Below are positions 1-7,170 of a stretch of 26,513 nt of DNA, piece after piece (within the stretch, counting starts at the first letter, position 1; the number at the start of each line of letters is the position of its first letter). The translations under genes were made by a program, and so were the position numbers. The notes beneath the pieces were generated by a model. The model did not search any database. It was not told the DNA's origin and saw nothing but the letters and a program-made list of their open reading frames with translations. Source of the stretch: DASQDN01 sp035630195 (GTDB taxonomy: Bacteria > Acidobacteriota > Terriglobia > Bryobacterales > Bryobacteraceae). Location of the stretch: positions 1-26,513 of the forward strand of contig DASQLD010000475.1 in the NCBI GenBank assembly GCA_035630195.1. Reading direction: 5' to 3'.

Positions 1-277
1 TGCCGTTCCAATCGACCAGCCACGCGGATTCCTCGAGTGATTTCGGCTCCGGCAGACCATAGGCCTTTGCCTGCTCACCAGACAATTTCTGCTCCCCGAT
101 CCATAAGCCTTCGGGGGTAACGGATACCGCGTTCGGGAATCCCTGGGGGCTCTTGAACAACTTGGTTGTCTTCGCCTTGCGCACCGGCGGCTTCTTTCCT
201 TGGGCATAGGCAGAGCGGCCGTAGTTCAGCGCCAAGCCGGAGCCGATGCCAGCGGCGAGGACTTCACGTCTTGTCAT
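1..277 (-). CDS. Tat-exported protein, N-terminal part only (possible beta-propeller)
   Basis: The gene runs off the left edge of the window, leaving about 92 codons. It starts at the ATG complementary to 275-277, with a GGAGAA ribosome-binding site 3-4 bases upstream. The N-terminus reads MTRREVLAAGIGSGLALN..., a twin-arginine leader with a hydrophobic stretch and a likely cleavage after SAYAQ (about residue 25). The mature part begins with a Lys/Arg-rich stretch and then KLFKSPQGFPNAVSVTPEGL, followed by a mention of WIGEQ. That resembles the first blade of NHL/streptogramin-lyase-like propellers, but too little is present to prove it. It is divergent from the TonB receptor operon, with 228 bases between the starts. 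The coding assignment is firm and the family is tentative. Confidence 0.75.
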   Translation of the reverse strand, partial: MTRREVLAAGIGSGLALNYGRSAYAQGKKPPVRKAKTTKLFKSPQGFPNAVSVTPEGLWIGEQKLSGEQAKAYGLPEPKSLEESAWLVDWNG

Positions 278-385
278 AAGTTCTCCATGACCACAGCATT
301 GGGTGGAGATCAGCTTATCGCAACTGGGATGGGCCTTGGGGCGCGAGGAATTCTCCGGTCAACCCGCCAGAAGGTCGTTCGTACC

Positions 386-414
386 AGCCGCTGTACGATA
401 ATCACCCAGCGGCT
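386..414. repeat. Inverted repeat between divergent genes, possible operator
   Basis: Arms AGCCGCTG (386-393) and CAGCGGCT (407-414) are perfect 8-base complements separated by 13 bases. The repeat lies about 90 bases upstream of the TonB receptor start and about 110 bases upstream of the divergent Tat gene. It could be an operator or a transcript hairpin. No matching protein or second copy was found. Confidence 0.35.
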
Positions 415-505
415 GTGAGGATTCCTGACACACGAGGCAGCCGATCTACGGAAGTGAAGCAAATGCGTCGTCTGCCAGCGGCCATGAGGATGCCTATGGA
501 ATCGT

Positions 506-3025
506 GTGAACATTCTGCGCCGACTATTATCCGTCCTCCCCCTAAGCATCGGTCTCGCTCAAACCGGCGACATATCGGGAACGGTGGTCGATCCTTCCGC
601 AGCCCCCATCCCGGGAATCATCGTAACCATCAGCGGTCAAGAGATAGCGACCGATGCCGTCGGCGCCTTTCGTTTCACGCCAGCAAAGCCCGGCGCCTAT
701 GTCATCACTATTCAGCAACCGCCGTTCAAACCCGTCTCACAGACGGTTCAGGTTGATCGAACACCATCAACACCGCTTCGCATAGTGTTGGAGCTTGCAG
801 AACAACGCAACGAGGTGACTGTTACCAGTCAGGTCGATGAACTCAGCACCAGTTCCTCTGACAACGTGAGTTCGGTCACCGTGAACAGCGACGAACTGAA
901 GAATCTTCCCGTTCTCGGTACCGACTATATGTCTGTCCTGCAGGAGTTCGTGGGCGGTGCGGGGGCTGATCCCGGCGGAGCAACAGTTGTAGTCGATGGT
1001 GTCGAAGTGGACGCGCGCAGTGTTCCAATGGAGGCGATTCAGCAGGTTCGCATTAATCGCGATCCCTACACAGCGGAGTTCAATCGTCCGGGGCGGGGCA
1101 GGATCGAAATAACCACCCGGGATGCCGTGTCGGACTTTCATGGGTCCGTCAGTGTCGGCCTTCGTAACTCGGCTCTTGATGCTCGCAACGCGTTTGCGCC
1201 AGCGCGGCCGGACGAGAGTCGTCGACTCATCATGGGCCACCTTACGGGTCCCCTTGACCGTTCAGGGAAGACGAGTTTCATGATCGCGGCCGAACGAGAG
1301 AACGAGAACCTCCAGTCGCTCGTATACGCGCAGACGCCGACAGGCTTGGTGAACCTGCAAGCGCGCGCCCCCCAGGCGTCGTCGGATTACATGGTCAAGG
1401 TGCGCCGACTCGTAGGTGAAAAACACATCTTCACGTTCCGCTTCGATCGGGAGGACGAGTCGGCGGACAACCAGGGGATCGGTGGTTCCCGATTGCCTGA
1501 GGTGGGCTACAGGGAGCGGCAGGCGGAGAACTCCTGGCGCTTCCAGCACAGCGCTTTTCTATCAGCGAACCTGATCAGCGACTTATCCCTGCAATATGAA
1601 CAATCTGAAACTCGGCGCGAAAGCGTTTCGCCCGGCACACGAAGACTCAGCGTAGCTGACGCCTTTGTCGCTGGTGGCGCCCAGATCGATGAACGCGCCA
1701 ACCAGAAAGAACTCGGCCTGAAGTATGTCTTGTCGTGGTCGAAAGGTAAGCACCTGGTGCGCGGCGGCATGAATGTCCCGGACTGGAATTGGCAGACATA
1801 CCAGGATTTGGGAAACCGCCAGGGTACGTATCAGTTCGCCAGCTTGGAAGATTACGTCGCAGGGCGACCGTTCGCGTTTACTCAGCAGTTGGGCGATGCC
1901 CGCATTTCGTTCCACCAGCGTACCTTCGGCCTGTTCGTGCAGGATAACGTTAATCTCCGGCCCGGGCTCACCGTAGGCGTCGGTCTGCGGTATGACAGGC
2001 AGAATTTTCTGACAGACCGGAACAATCTGGCGCCGCGTTTGTCGGTGGCTTGGTCTCCCGGCAAGAGAACGGTTTTACGCGCCGGCTTCGGCATCTTCTA
2101 CGACAACTTGAGATCGGGTGTGATGCAGGATGCTCTTCTGTTCGGATCGGGCGCGCTCCGTCGCTTGATCGTCAGCAATCCCTCATGGCCGGAGCCGCTT
2201 CTGACCGGATCTGGACAGACCCTTCCACCCGCAGCACTGGTTCGGATGGCAGAAAACCTCCGCTCGCCGTACACGCTGCACTACACCCTCGCCGTTGAAC
2301 ACAAACTTTCTTCCGGAATAACAGCTTCGGCCACCTGGACACGTTTCCGTGGACTAGGTCTCTTTCGGTCACGCGACGTCAATGCGCCCCTATCTCCCAC
2401 TTGGCAGCGGCCCGATCCAGCCTTCGGTGTCATCCGCCAAGTGGAATCATCAGGTCTGCTCGATAGTCAGAGCCTGGAACTCGGTATCTCCGGCCGATTG
2501 ACAAGGTTCTTCACGGGATCTGTTCGGTATGAGCTTGGCCGGGTGATGTCGAACGTCGATAGTATCGACACTCTGCCGGCAAACAGCTACGACATCGGGT
2601 CGGAATGGTCGCGATCCAACCGGGATCGTCGCCACGTCCTGCGTGCGCTAGGTACGTTTCGTGTGCGTGACTGGTTCCAGGCAGGCTTCGTGTTTAACGC
2701 GGCCACGGGCGCTCCGTACAGCCTCATCAGCGGACGAGACGACAATAGGGACGGATTCGCGAATGATCGGCCGGCGGGGGTCCTACGAAATTCGCTCCAG
2801 GGCCCTGGCTCGCTGCGGCTGGATATGCGGTTGATGAAAGAGTTCGCTCTGTCGCATCGCGACGGCGAAGGCCCACGCATCGCGGCAACCGTGGACGCAT
2901 TCAACGTGTTGAATCGCGTGAACTATTCAGGCTATGTTGGTAACCTGAGTTCACCGTTCTTTGGGCTGCCCGTTGCCGCGCAGTCCGCGCGGCGGTTGCA
3001 ATTGGGACTGCGCTTCACTTTCTGA
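506..3025 (+). CDS. TonB-dependent receptor with N-terminal carboxypeptidase-regulatory-like domain
   Basis: An 839-residue outer-membrane receptor. The GTG start gives a good signal peptide (MNILRRLLSVLPLSIGLAQ, cleavage near residue 19). Residues about 20-100 form a CarboxypepD_reg-like beta-sandwich (GDISGTVVDPSAAPIPG start, GAFRFTPAKPGAYVITI core). Residues about 100-210 look like a plug, with NLPVLGTDYMSVLQEF, VVVDGVEVD and IQQVRINRDPYTAEFNRPGR. The rest is a beta-barrel with alternating aromatic and polar strands, ending in LQLGLRFTF with the terminal Phe typical of barrel proteins. It is shorter than the roughly 1,000-1,200 residues common for Oar-like acidobacterial receptors. Such proteins import large substrates with TonB energy, and the substrate here is unknown. 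It is first in an operon with a secreted coiled-coil protein, a histidine kinase and an NtrC-type regulator, which suggests a role in sensing as well as uptake. Confidence 0.88.
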   Translation: MNILRRLLSVLPLSIGLAQTGDISGTVVDPSAAPIPGIIVTISGQEIATDAVGAFRFTPAKPGAYVITIQQPPFKPVSQTVQVDRTPSTPLRIVLELAEQRNEVTVTSQVDELSTSSSDNVSSVTVNSDELKNLPVLGTDYMSVLQEFVGGAGADPGGATVVVDGVEVDARSVPMEAIQQVRINRDPYTAEFNRPGRGRIEITTRDAVSDFHGSVSVGLRNSALDARNAFAPARPDESRRLIMGHLTGPLDRSGKTSFMIAAERENENLQSLVYAQTPTGLVNLQARAPQASSDYMVKVRRLVGEKHIFTFRFDREDESADNQGIGGSRLPEVGYRERQAENSWRFQHSAFLSANLISDLSLQYEQSETRRESVSPGTRRLSVADAFVAGGAQIDERANQKELGLKYVLSWSKGKHLVRGGMNVPDWNWQTYQDLGNRQGTYQFASLEDYVAGRPFAFTQQLGDARISFHQRTFGLFVQDNVNLRPGLTVGVGLRYDRQNFLTDRNNLAPRLSVAWSPGKRTVLRAGFGIFYDNLRSGVMQDALLFGSGALRRLIVSNPSWPEPLLTGSGQTLPPAALVRMAENLRSPYTLHYTLAVEHKLSSGITASATWTRFRGLGLFRSRDVNAPLSPTWQRPDPAFGVIRQVESSGLLDSQSLELGISGRLTRFFTGSVRYELGRVMSNVDSIDTLPANSYDIGSEWSRSNRDRRHVLRALGTFRVRDWFQAGFVFNAATGAPYSLISGRDDNRDGFANDRPAGVLRNSLQGPGSLRLDMRLMKEFALSHRDGEGPRIAATVDAFNVLNRVNYSGYVGNLSSPFFGLPVAAQSARRLQLGLRFTF

Positions 3026-3031
3026 GGTCCG

Positions 3032-3643
3032 ATGCGTGCAATCGTGTATATCTCGGCCCTCTATTTCCTGCTGCCACTAGAGCTTCTTCATGCGGGCGAC
3101 GACGAAAAGGATCGTGAGCGTGCCGAGCGCCGGCTCCGGAACCTCGAAACCCGCGCGAACGGAGTAGCCGCGGCTGCAGTAGGAGCCGAACACGCCGGCT
3201 TCCTACAGCGTGAGACTCGGCGCTTGTTGAAACGATGCCGGGAGCATGCGTTGTCATCCTATGAATTTGATCGCCTGCTGGAGGCTATGGACGATCTGCT
3301 CGATGTTCGCGATGACCTGCATGCCGCTGCTCGTCAAAAGCCGGAGACCGGTACGGATAAGCGCGAGGAGACCGAGAAGCGTAGCGTTACGGCGAAGCGG
3401 CTGGAACGAGCGTACTTCCGCGTACAACAGGCAGAGTATTTCGCCCGCTTGAGCGCAGAAAAGCAAGCGCCTGAATACATTACTCTCTCGCGCCAGATTT
3501 ATCAGCGGGCCCGGGCTGCCTATGACGCTCGGGATTACGGGCGTGCCATGAAGCTCGCCTCGGCTAGCGGAGAGATGGTGAACGTGTTGGAGAACTTGGC
3601 CCAGGCGGCAGTCCGCAGGCCCGAGCCTCCGATACTGAAGTAA
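3032..3643 (+). CDS. Secreted coiled-coil protein of unknown function
   Basis: A 203-residue protein starting 6 bases after the receptor stop, with a TGAGG ribosome-binding site that overlaps that stop. Residues 1-22 form a signal peptide (MRAIVYISALYFLLPLELLHA). The mature protein is almost wholly helical and charged, rich in Arg, Glu and Ala, with heptad-like stretches near 25-55 (KDRERAERRLRNLETRANG) and 75-105 (YEFDRLLEAMDDLLDVRDDL). A further helical pair near 120-190 (LERAYFRVQQAEYFARL, YQRARAAYDARDYGRAMKL) looks like a TPR-type or helical-bundle segment. No catalytic motif is visible. It sits between an outer-membrane receptor and a sensor kinase with an extracytoplasmic domain, so a periplasmic linker or ligand-transfer role is a reasonable guess. 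I do not recognise the family. Confidence 0.8.
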   Translation: MRAIVYISALYFLLPLELLHAGDDEKDRERAERRLRNLETRANGVAAAAVGAEHAGFLQRETRRLLKRCREHALSSYEFDRLLEAMDDLLDVRDDLHAAARQKPETGTDKREETEKRSVTAKRLERAYFRVQQAEYFARLSAEKQAPEYITLSRQIYQRARAAYDARDYGRAMKLASASGEMVNVLENLAQAAVRRPEPPILK

Positions 3644-3644
3644 A

Positions 3645-5117
3645 GTGCGCCTCTCGAGCGCCAAGACTTTCCGCATCGAAGCAGCGGTCATCGCGGTTGC
3701 ATCCTTGTCCGTAATCGCGCTCGCCTCGCTACTGGTCCAGGATGCCGTCTCGCAAACGGAAGGTACGCTGCGATCCGCCGCCGAGAAAGAGGTTGCCAGT
3801 GCTGCCGAAGAATTGAAAGCGCAATATGAGGATTGGGTGGCCTTCAGCGAGCGCCCACTGGCGTCGCTGCCGATCGATGCGCAAGATCTCTCCTTGCGCG
3901 GTCTTTCGCAAACCGTTTTGCGATCGTATAAGGATATGCGGGGCGGATTCTACGTTCCTCAAGGGGAATCGCCTCAAGCCCAGTCGCCTCCCGCCACATC
4001 GATTGTCGGTGCTTCCGGCTTGACGGATGTATTGGATACCGCCGAACTGCAAGCCATCCGCCTCTCGGTTCAAGCGGCGCAATCGCCTGGATCACAGATG
4101 ACAGGGAATGCGGCATCCGGCGGAGATCTCCTCATCGCGCGAGCCATGGCCACCTCGGATGGCAAATACGCGTGGGCGCTCAGGCGGTTGGTCGGCATCC
4201 GCGATCCAGCGCCTAATCGCCGGCGCTGGCTGCTGGCTACACTCGTTAGCGCGGCTGTAGCCGGTGTTGCGGGCGTCGTCTCGATCCTGATGCGTCTCCG
4301 TCGCGGTGTGGATGGTGTCAAACTGATGCTGCAGCAATTGGAGCGCGACTTTACCTATCGTCGGCCGCCTATTTCGGGAGACTTCGGCGAGATATATGCT
4401 GCGATTGGCAAAATGGCCGATCGAAGGACTGAACTCGAGACCACCGTGCGCCGCCAGGACAGGTTGGCGGCGCTCGGCAAAGTGGTAGCGGGCGTCGCGC
4501 ATGAGATCCGCAATCCCCTCAATTCCATCCGGCTCCAGTTGGAATTATTAAAGCGAAGAGCTCAGAAAGGTACCGTGTCGGGGGCGGAGGTGGATGCTGC
4601 AATGGGTCAGGTCGACCGGCTGAATGCCATCCTTGGCCAGCTTCTCGGAGTTGGCAAGCCGGACGTTGGGAATCGTTTGCTGCAGCCGCTTCTGCCGCTC
4701 GCTGAGCATTCTGTGGCGATGGTGCAGGAGCAAGCGCGCCATGGAGGTGTAACTTTGCGCGTCATCGCGCAAGAGGACGCTCATGCCAATGTCGATGCGG
4801 TGCAGCTTGAACAGGTACTCACGAACCTGCTGCTGAATGCCATTGAAGCCTCGCCGGAAGGGGCCGAGATTTGCCTCCGAATTGTTCAATCGCAAGATTT
4901 TGTTGAACTGAGTGTCAGTGATCGGGGCGCCGGCATCCCTGAGTCGATCCGTGACCATATCTTCGATGCATTCTTCACGACACGACCGGAGGGAACGGGA
5001 CTTGGCCTTTCAGTTTCACAGCAGATCGTGAGCGTCCATCGCGGCACTCTTTCATTCACCACGTCCCCGGCGGGCACAACGTTTCTCGTCCGACTCCCCT
5101 ACGGAGAAGCGCAATGA
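3645..5117 (+). CDS. Membrane sensor histidine kinase (NtrB/AtoS-like)
   Basis: A 490-residue kinase starting at GTG one base after the previous stop. TM1 spans residues 11-31 and TM2 195-216, flanking an extracytoplasmic sensor domain of about 160 residues with no recognised fold. A short linker, possibly a weak HAMP, leads to the HisKA helix with the H-box VAHEIRNPLNSIRL (phosphoacceptor His286). The HATPase domain has an N-box around LTNLLLNAIEAS (Asn398), a G1 box DRGAG (426-430), an F-box FDAFFTTRPEGTG and a G2 box GTGLGL (450-455), so all catalytic elements are present. The H-box subtype and the pairing with a sigma54 activator fit the NtrB/AtoS/ZraS group. Its stop overlaps the start of the regulator by four bases (ATGA), implying translational coupling. 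The signal sensed is unknown and may come from the receptor or the coiled-coil protein upstream. Confidence 0.92.
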   Translation: MRLSSAKTFRIEAAVIAVASLSVIALASLLVQDAVSQTEGTLRSAAEKEVASAAEELKAQYEDWVAFSERPLASLPIDAQDLSLRGLSQTVLRSYKDMRGGFYVPQGESPQAQSPPATSIVGASGLTDVLDTAELQAIRLSVQAAQSPGSQMTGNAASGGDLLIARAMATSDGKYAWALRRLVGIRDPAPNRRRWLLATLVSAAVAGVAGVVSILMRLRRGVDGVKLMLQQLERDFTYRRPPISGDFGEIYAAIGKMADRRTELETTVRRQDRLAALGKVVAGVAHEIRNPLNSIRLQLELLKRRAQKGTVSGAEVDAAMGQVDRLNAILGQLLGVGKPDVGNRLLQPLLPLAEHSVAMVQEQARHGGVTLRVIAQEDAHANVDAVQLEQVLTNLLLNAIEASPEGAEICLRIVQSQDFVELSVSDRGAGIPESIRDHIFDAFFTTRPEGTGLGLSVSQQIVSVHRGTLSFTTSPAGTTFLVRLPYGEAQ

Positions 5118-6475
5118 AACATTCCGCCTCCATCCTGATAGCAGAGGATGAACCCGCCGCTCGCGAAGCACTGCGCGAACTGCTCGAGGAGGAGGGCTAC
5201 CGCGTTTTCACTGCAGCGCGGGGAGATGAAGCCCTGGAATTTCTCATGGAAATGCGTGTCGAAGCAGCCGTGCTGGATGTCAAGATGCCCGGCTGCGACG
5301 GACTGTCTATTTTACGCGAGTTGCAGCGGCATGATAGCGCGCCGGCCGTTCTTGTCATGACCGCCTACGGTACCAGCTCAATCGCGATTGAAGCGATGAC
5401 TCTGGGCGCATTTGACTACCTCACCAAACCCATCGACTTTGCGGAGCTGTTAATCCTGCTTCGGCGAGCGATTGAAAGCCGTCGTCGCAACCAGGACCTC
5501 GAAACGTGGCGCACTGTGGACGCGGAGGCGTCCGAGGGCCAGATGATCGGTAGCAGTCCTCCCATGCAAGCCATGTACAAACTAATCGGGCAGGTGGCCC
5601 CCACCGACTGCACCGTCCTGATACGGGGCGAATCGGGCACGGGCAAGGAACTGGTGGCGCGCGCCATTCATCAGCACAGCCCGCGTAAACACCGGCCTCT
5701 GGTGAAAGTGAATTGCGCGGCTATCCCCGACACAGTGTTGGAAGCCGAGCTGTTTGGTCATGAGAAGGGAGCCTTCACAGGAGCAGTGGCGCGGCGTCTG
5801 GGTAAATTCGAGTACGCAAACGGCGGCACGATTTTTCTGGACGAGATCAGCGAATTATCGGTTGGAACGCAGGCGAAATTATTGCGTGTAATGCAGGAAC
5901 ACACGATCGAGCGACTTGGCGGCAATGCGACCATCGCACTGGACATCCGCGTATTAGCGGCGACGAATCGGGATCTTGAGGCAGCCGTGAAAAGCGGCGT
6001 TTTCCGTGAGGATCTGTTCTTTCGGTTGAAGGTAGTGGAGGTGGTTGCGCCGGCTCTCCGGGACCGACGCACGGATATCCCTGAGTTGGCGCAAAGGTTG
6101 TCGCAACGTTCGGCTAAGAAGCTGCGCTTGCCGGTTCCAAGCGTTTCCGAGGAAGCGCTCGAGTGGCTGCAACGGCAGGAATGGCCGGGAAACGTTCGTG
6201 AACTGGAGCATGCGCTCGAGCGAGCGCTCGTGCTGAGCCGGAACGGCGTCATCGGGCCTGAGCACTTCACGCTACAGCCCGCAACCGGAGGAGCGGACAT
6301 GTTTGACAACGTTCCACTCGAGTGGGGGCTTCATGAAGCCGTCAGTCGGCTGGAACGCCGCTTGCTAAAGCGGGCTCTTGAAGCCTCGGCGGGAAACCGA
6401 AGCCGCGCTGCCGACCTCCTGAAAATTAATCGGCGGTTGTTGTACGAACGGTTGCGAGAGTTCGGCATCGATTAG
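5114..6475 (+). CDS. NtrC-family sigma54-dependent response regulator
   Basis: A 453-residue activator in the standard three-domain order. The receiver (1-120) has acidic residues at 11-13, phosphoacceptor Asp55 in AVLDVKMPG, Thr83 and Lys105. The AAA+ domain (about 143-375) has Walker A GESGTGKE (172-179), the sigma54-contact loop GAFTGA (219-224), Walker B GTIFLDEI and an arginine-finger region. The C-terminal Fis-type helix-turn-helix (about 410-453) includes NRSRAADLLKINRRLLYERL. The GAFTGA loop is intact, so it should activate transcription by the sigma54 holoenzyme. A GGAGAA ribosome-binding site lies at the end of the kinase gene. Its partner is the kinase immediately upstream. No convincing -24/-12 promoter was found upstream of the operon or in the following intergenic region, so its targets may lie elsewhere. 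Confidence 0.94.
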   Translation: MKHSASILIAEDEPAAREALRELLEEEGYRVFTAARGDEALEFLMEMRVEAAVLDVKMPGCDGLSILRELQRHDSAPAVLVMTAYGTSSIAIEAMTLGAFDYLTKPIDFAELLILLRRAIESRRRNQDLETWRTVDAEASEGQMIGSSPPMQAMYKLIGQVAPTDCTVLIRGESGTGKELVARAIHQHSPRKHRPLVKVNCAAIPDTVLEAELFGHEKGAFTGAVARRLGKFEYANGGTIFLDEISELSVGTQAKLLRVMQEHTIERLGGNATIALDIRVLAATNRDLEAAVKSGVFREDLFFRLKVVEVVAPALRDRRTDIPELAQRLSQRSAKKLRLPVPSVSEEALEWLQRQEWPGNVRELEHALERALVLSRNGVIGPEHFTLQPATGGADMFDNVPLEWGLHEAVSRLERRLLKRALEASAGNRSRAADLLKINRRLLYERLREFGID

Positions 6476-6489
6476 CGTGCAACTCCCCC

Positions 6490-6502
6490 GGGCCATTGGC
6501 CC
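6490..6502. terminator. Short GC hairpin after the two-component operon
   Basis: GGGCC-ATT-GGCCC forms a five-base stem 14 bases after the regulator stop, followed by ATCAAAGTTT with no real T-tract. It could be a weak terminator or a processing hairpin. Confidence 0.3.
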
Positions 6503-6826
6503 ATCAAAGTTTCCGATTCCAGGCTAGAAGTTGTACAGCATATCTAGGCGGCCAAACTCCGCTTGGCAACCAGAAACGCCGCACCTTCCGCCATCTAAAC
6601 CCCACCATGCGGGGTGGCCTCAACAATCAACCTGCAGAGTCGCGGCGATTCCCCGGCTCACACAAGAGGTCCCGTTGAATCGGACGTGACCAGTTGGTCG
6701 ACAGCCGGCGACCCGCGCCATCAGCGTCAGCCACGCGTGAGCATGGCGAAACCTCTTGCGGCGCAAGGACTCGCCACCGGAACTTGACTCGTGTAATCTC
6801 GTGGCCGTAAGCTAAGAATTCTTTGT
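6503..6826. other. Intergenic region upstream of PadR, no gene seen
   Basis: Together with the hairpin just before it, this gives about 350 bases without a supported gene. The open frames here lack ribosome-binding sites and recognisable protein sequence. It holds a small imperfect hairpin around 6602-6617 (CCACC/GGTGG) and, at its right end, the probable promoter of the padR-like gene. Confidence 0.5.
6784..6813 (+). promoter_or_regulatory. Possible promoter of the PadR/ADOP pair
   Basis: TTGACT (6784-6789) is a good -35 element. At 18 bases of spacing there is only a weak -10 candidate, TAAGCT. It is 14-43 bases upstream of the PadR start. PadR proteins usually repress their own promoters, so an operator is expected to overlap here, but no clear dyad was identified. 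Confidence 0.35.
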
Positions 6827-7165
6827 ATGGGACGCAAGCCGCAAAAGAACGATTCGCTGCCCGGTTCACTCGACATGTTGATTCTGCGGACGCTGTCGCT
6901 GCGCGACCTCCATGGATACGGCATCGTCCAGTTCATCCAACAATCATCTGACAATGAGCTTCTCGTTGAGGAGGGCTCGCTGTACCCCGCTCTTCAGCGG
7001 CTGGAACTAAATGGGTGGATTGAAGGTGTCTGGGGCCTGACGTCGAATAATCGGCGGGCGAGGATCTACAAGATCACTGCGGCTGGCCGCAAACAGCTCG
7101 CGGTGGAAAGCCGGAAATACGCGAAACTCACGCTGGCGATCGCCCGAGTGATGGGAGCGCAATAA
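6827..7165 (+). CDS. PadR-family transcriptional regulator
   Basis: A 112-residue winged-helix protein of usual length for the short PadR subfamily 2. It opens with LPGSLDMLILRTLSLRDLHGYGI (recognisable in two parts: the DMLIL helix and the LHGYGI turn) and continues with EEGSLYPALQRLELNGWI and then RARIYKITAAGRKQL, the winged HTH and wing strand characteristic of the family. The C-terminal helix would provide dimerisation. It starts only five bases before the ADOP permease gene begins to be translated, and the two are certainly co-transcribed. In acidobacteria this PadR/ADOP pairing is very common. The regulator probably represses the pair until a ligand binds, which is inference from the family. 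Confidence 0.93.
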   Translation: MGRKPQKNDSLPGSLDMLILRTLSLRDLHGYGIVQFIQQSSDNELLVEEGSLYPALQRLELNGWIEGVWGLTSNNRRARIYKITAAGRKQLAVESRKYAKLTLAIARVMGAQ

Positions 7166-7170
7166 CGGAC

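Noticed and set aside
325..342. Possible sigma54 promoter (TGG...TTG spacing) upstream of the receptor operon
   Set aside because: Spacing fits, but the invariant GC of the -12 element is GG here and the -24 element lacks the C of TGGC. Too weak to annotate.
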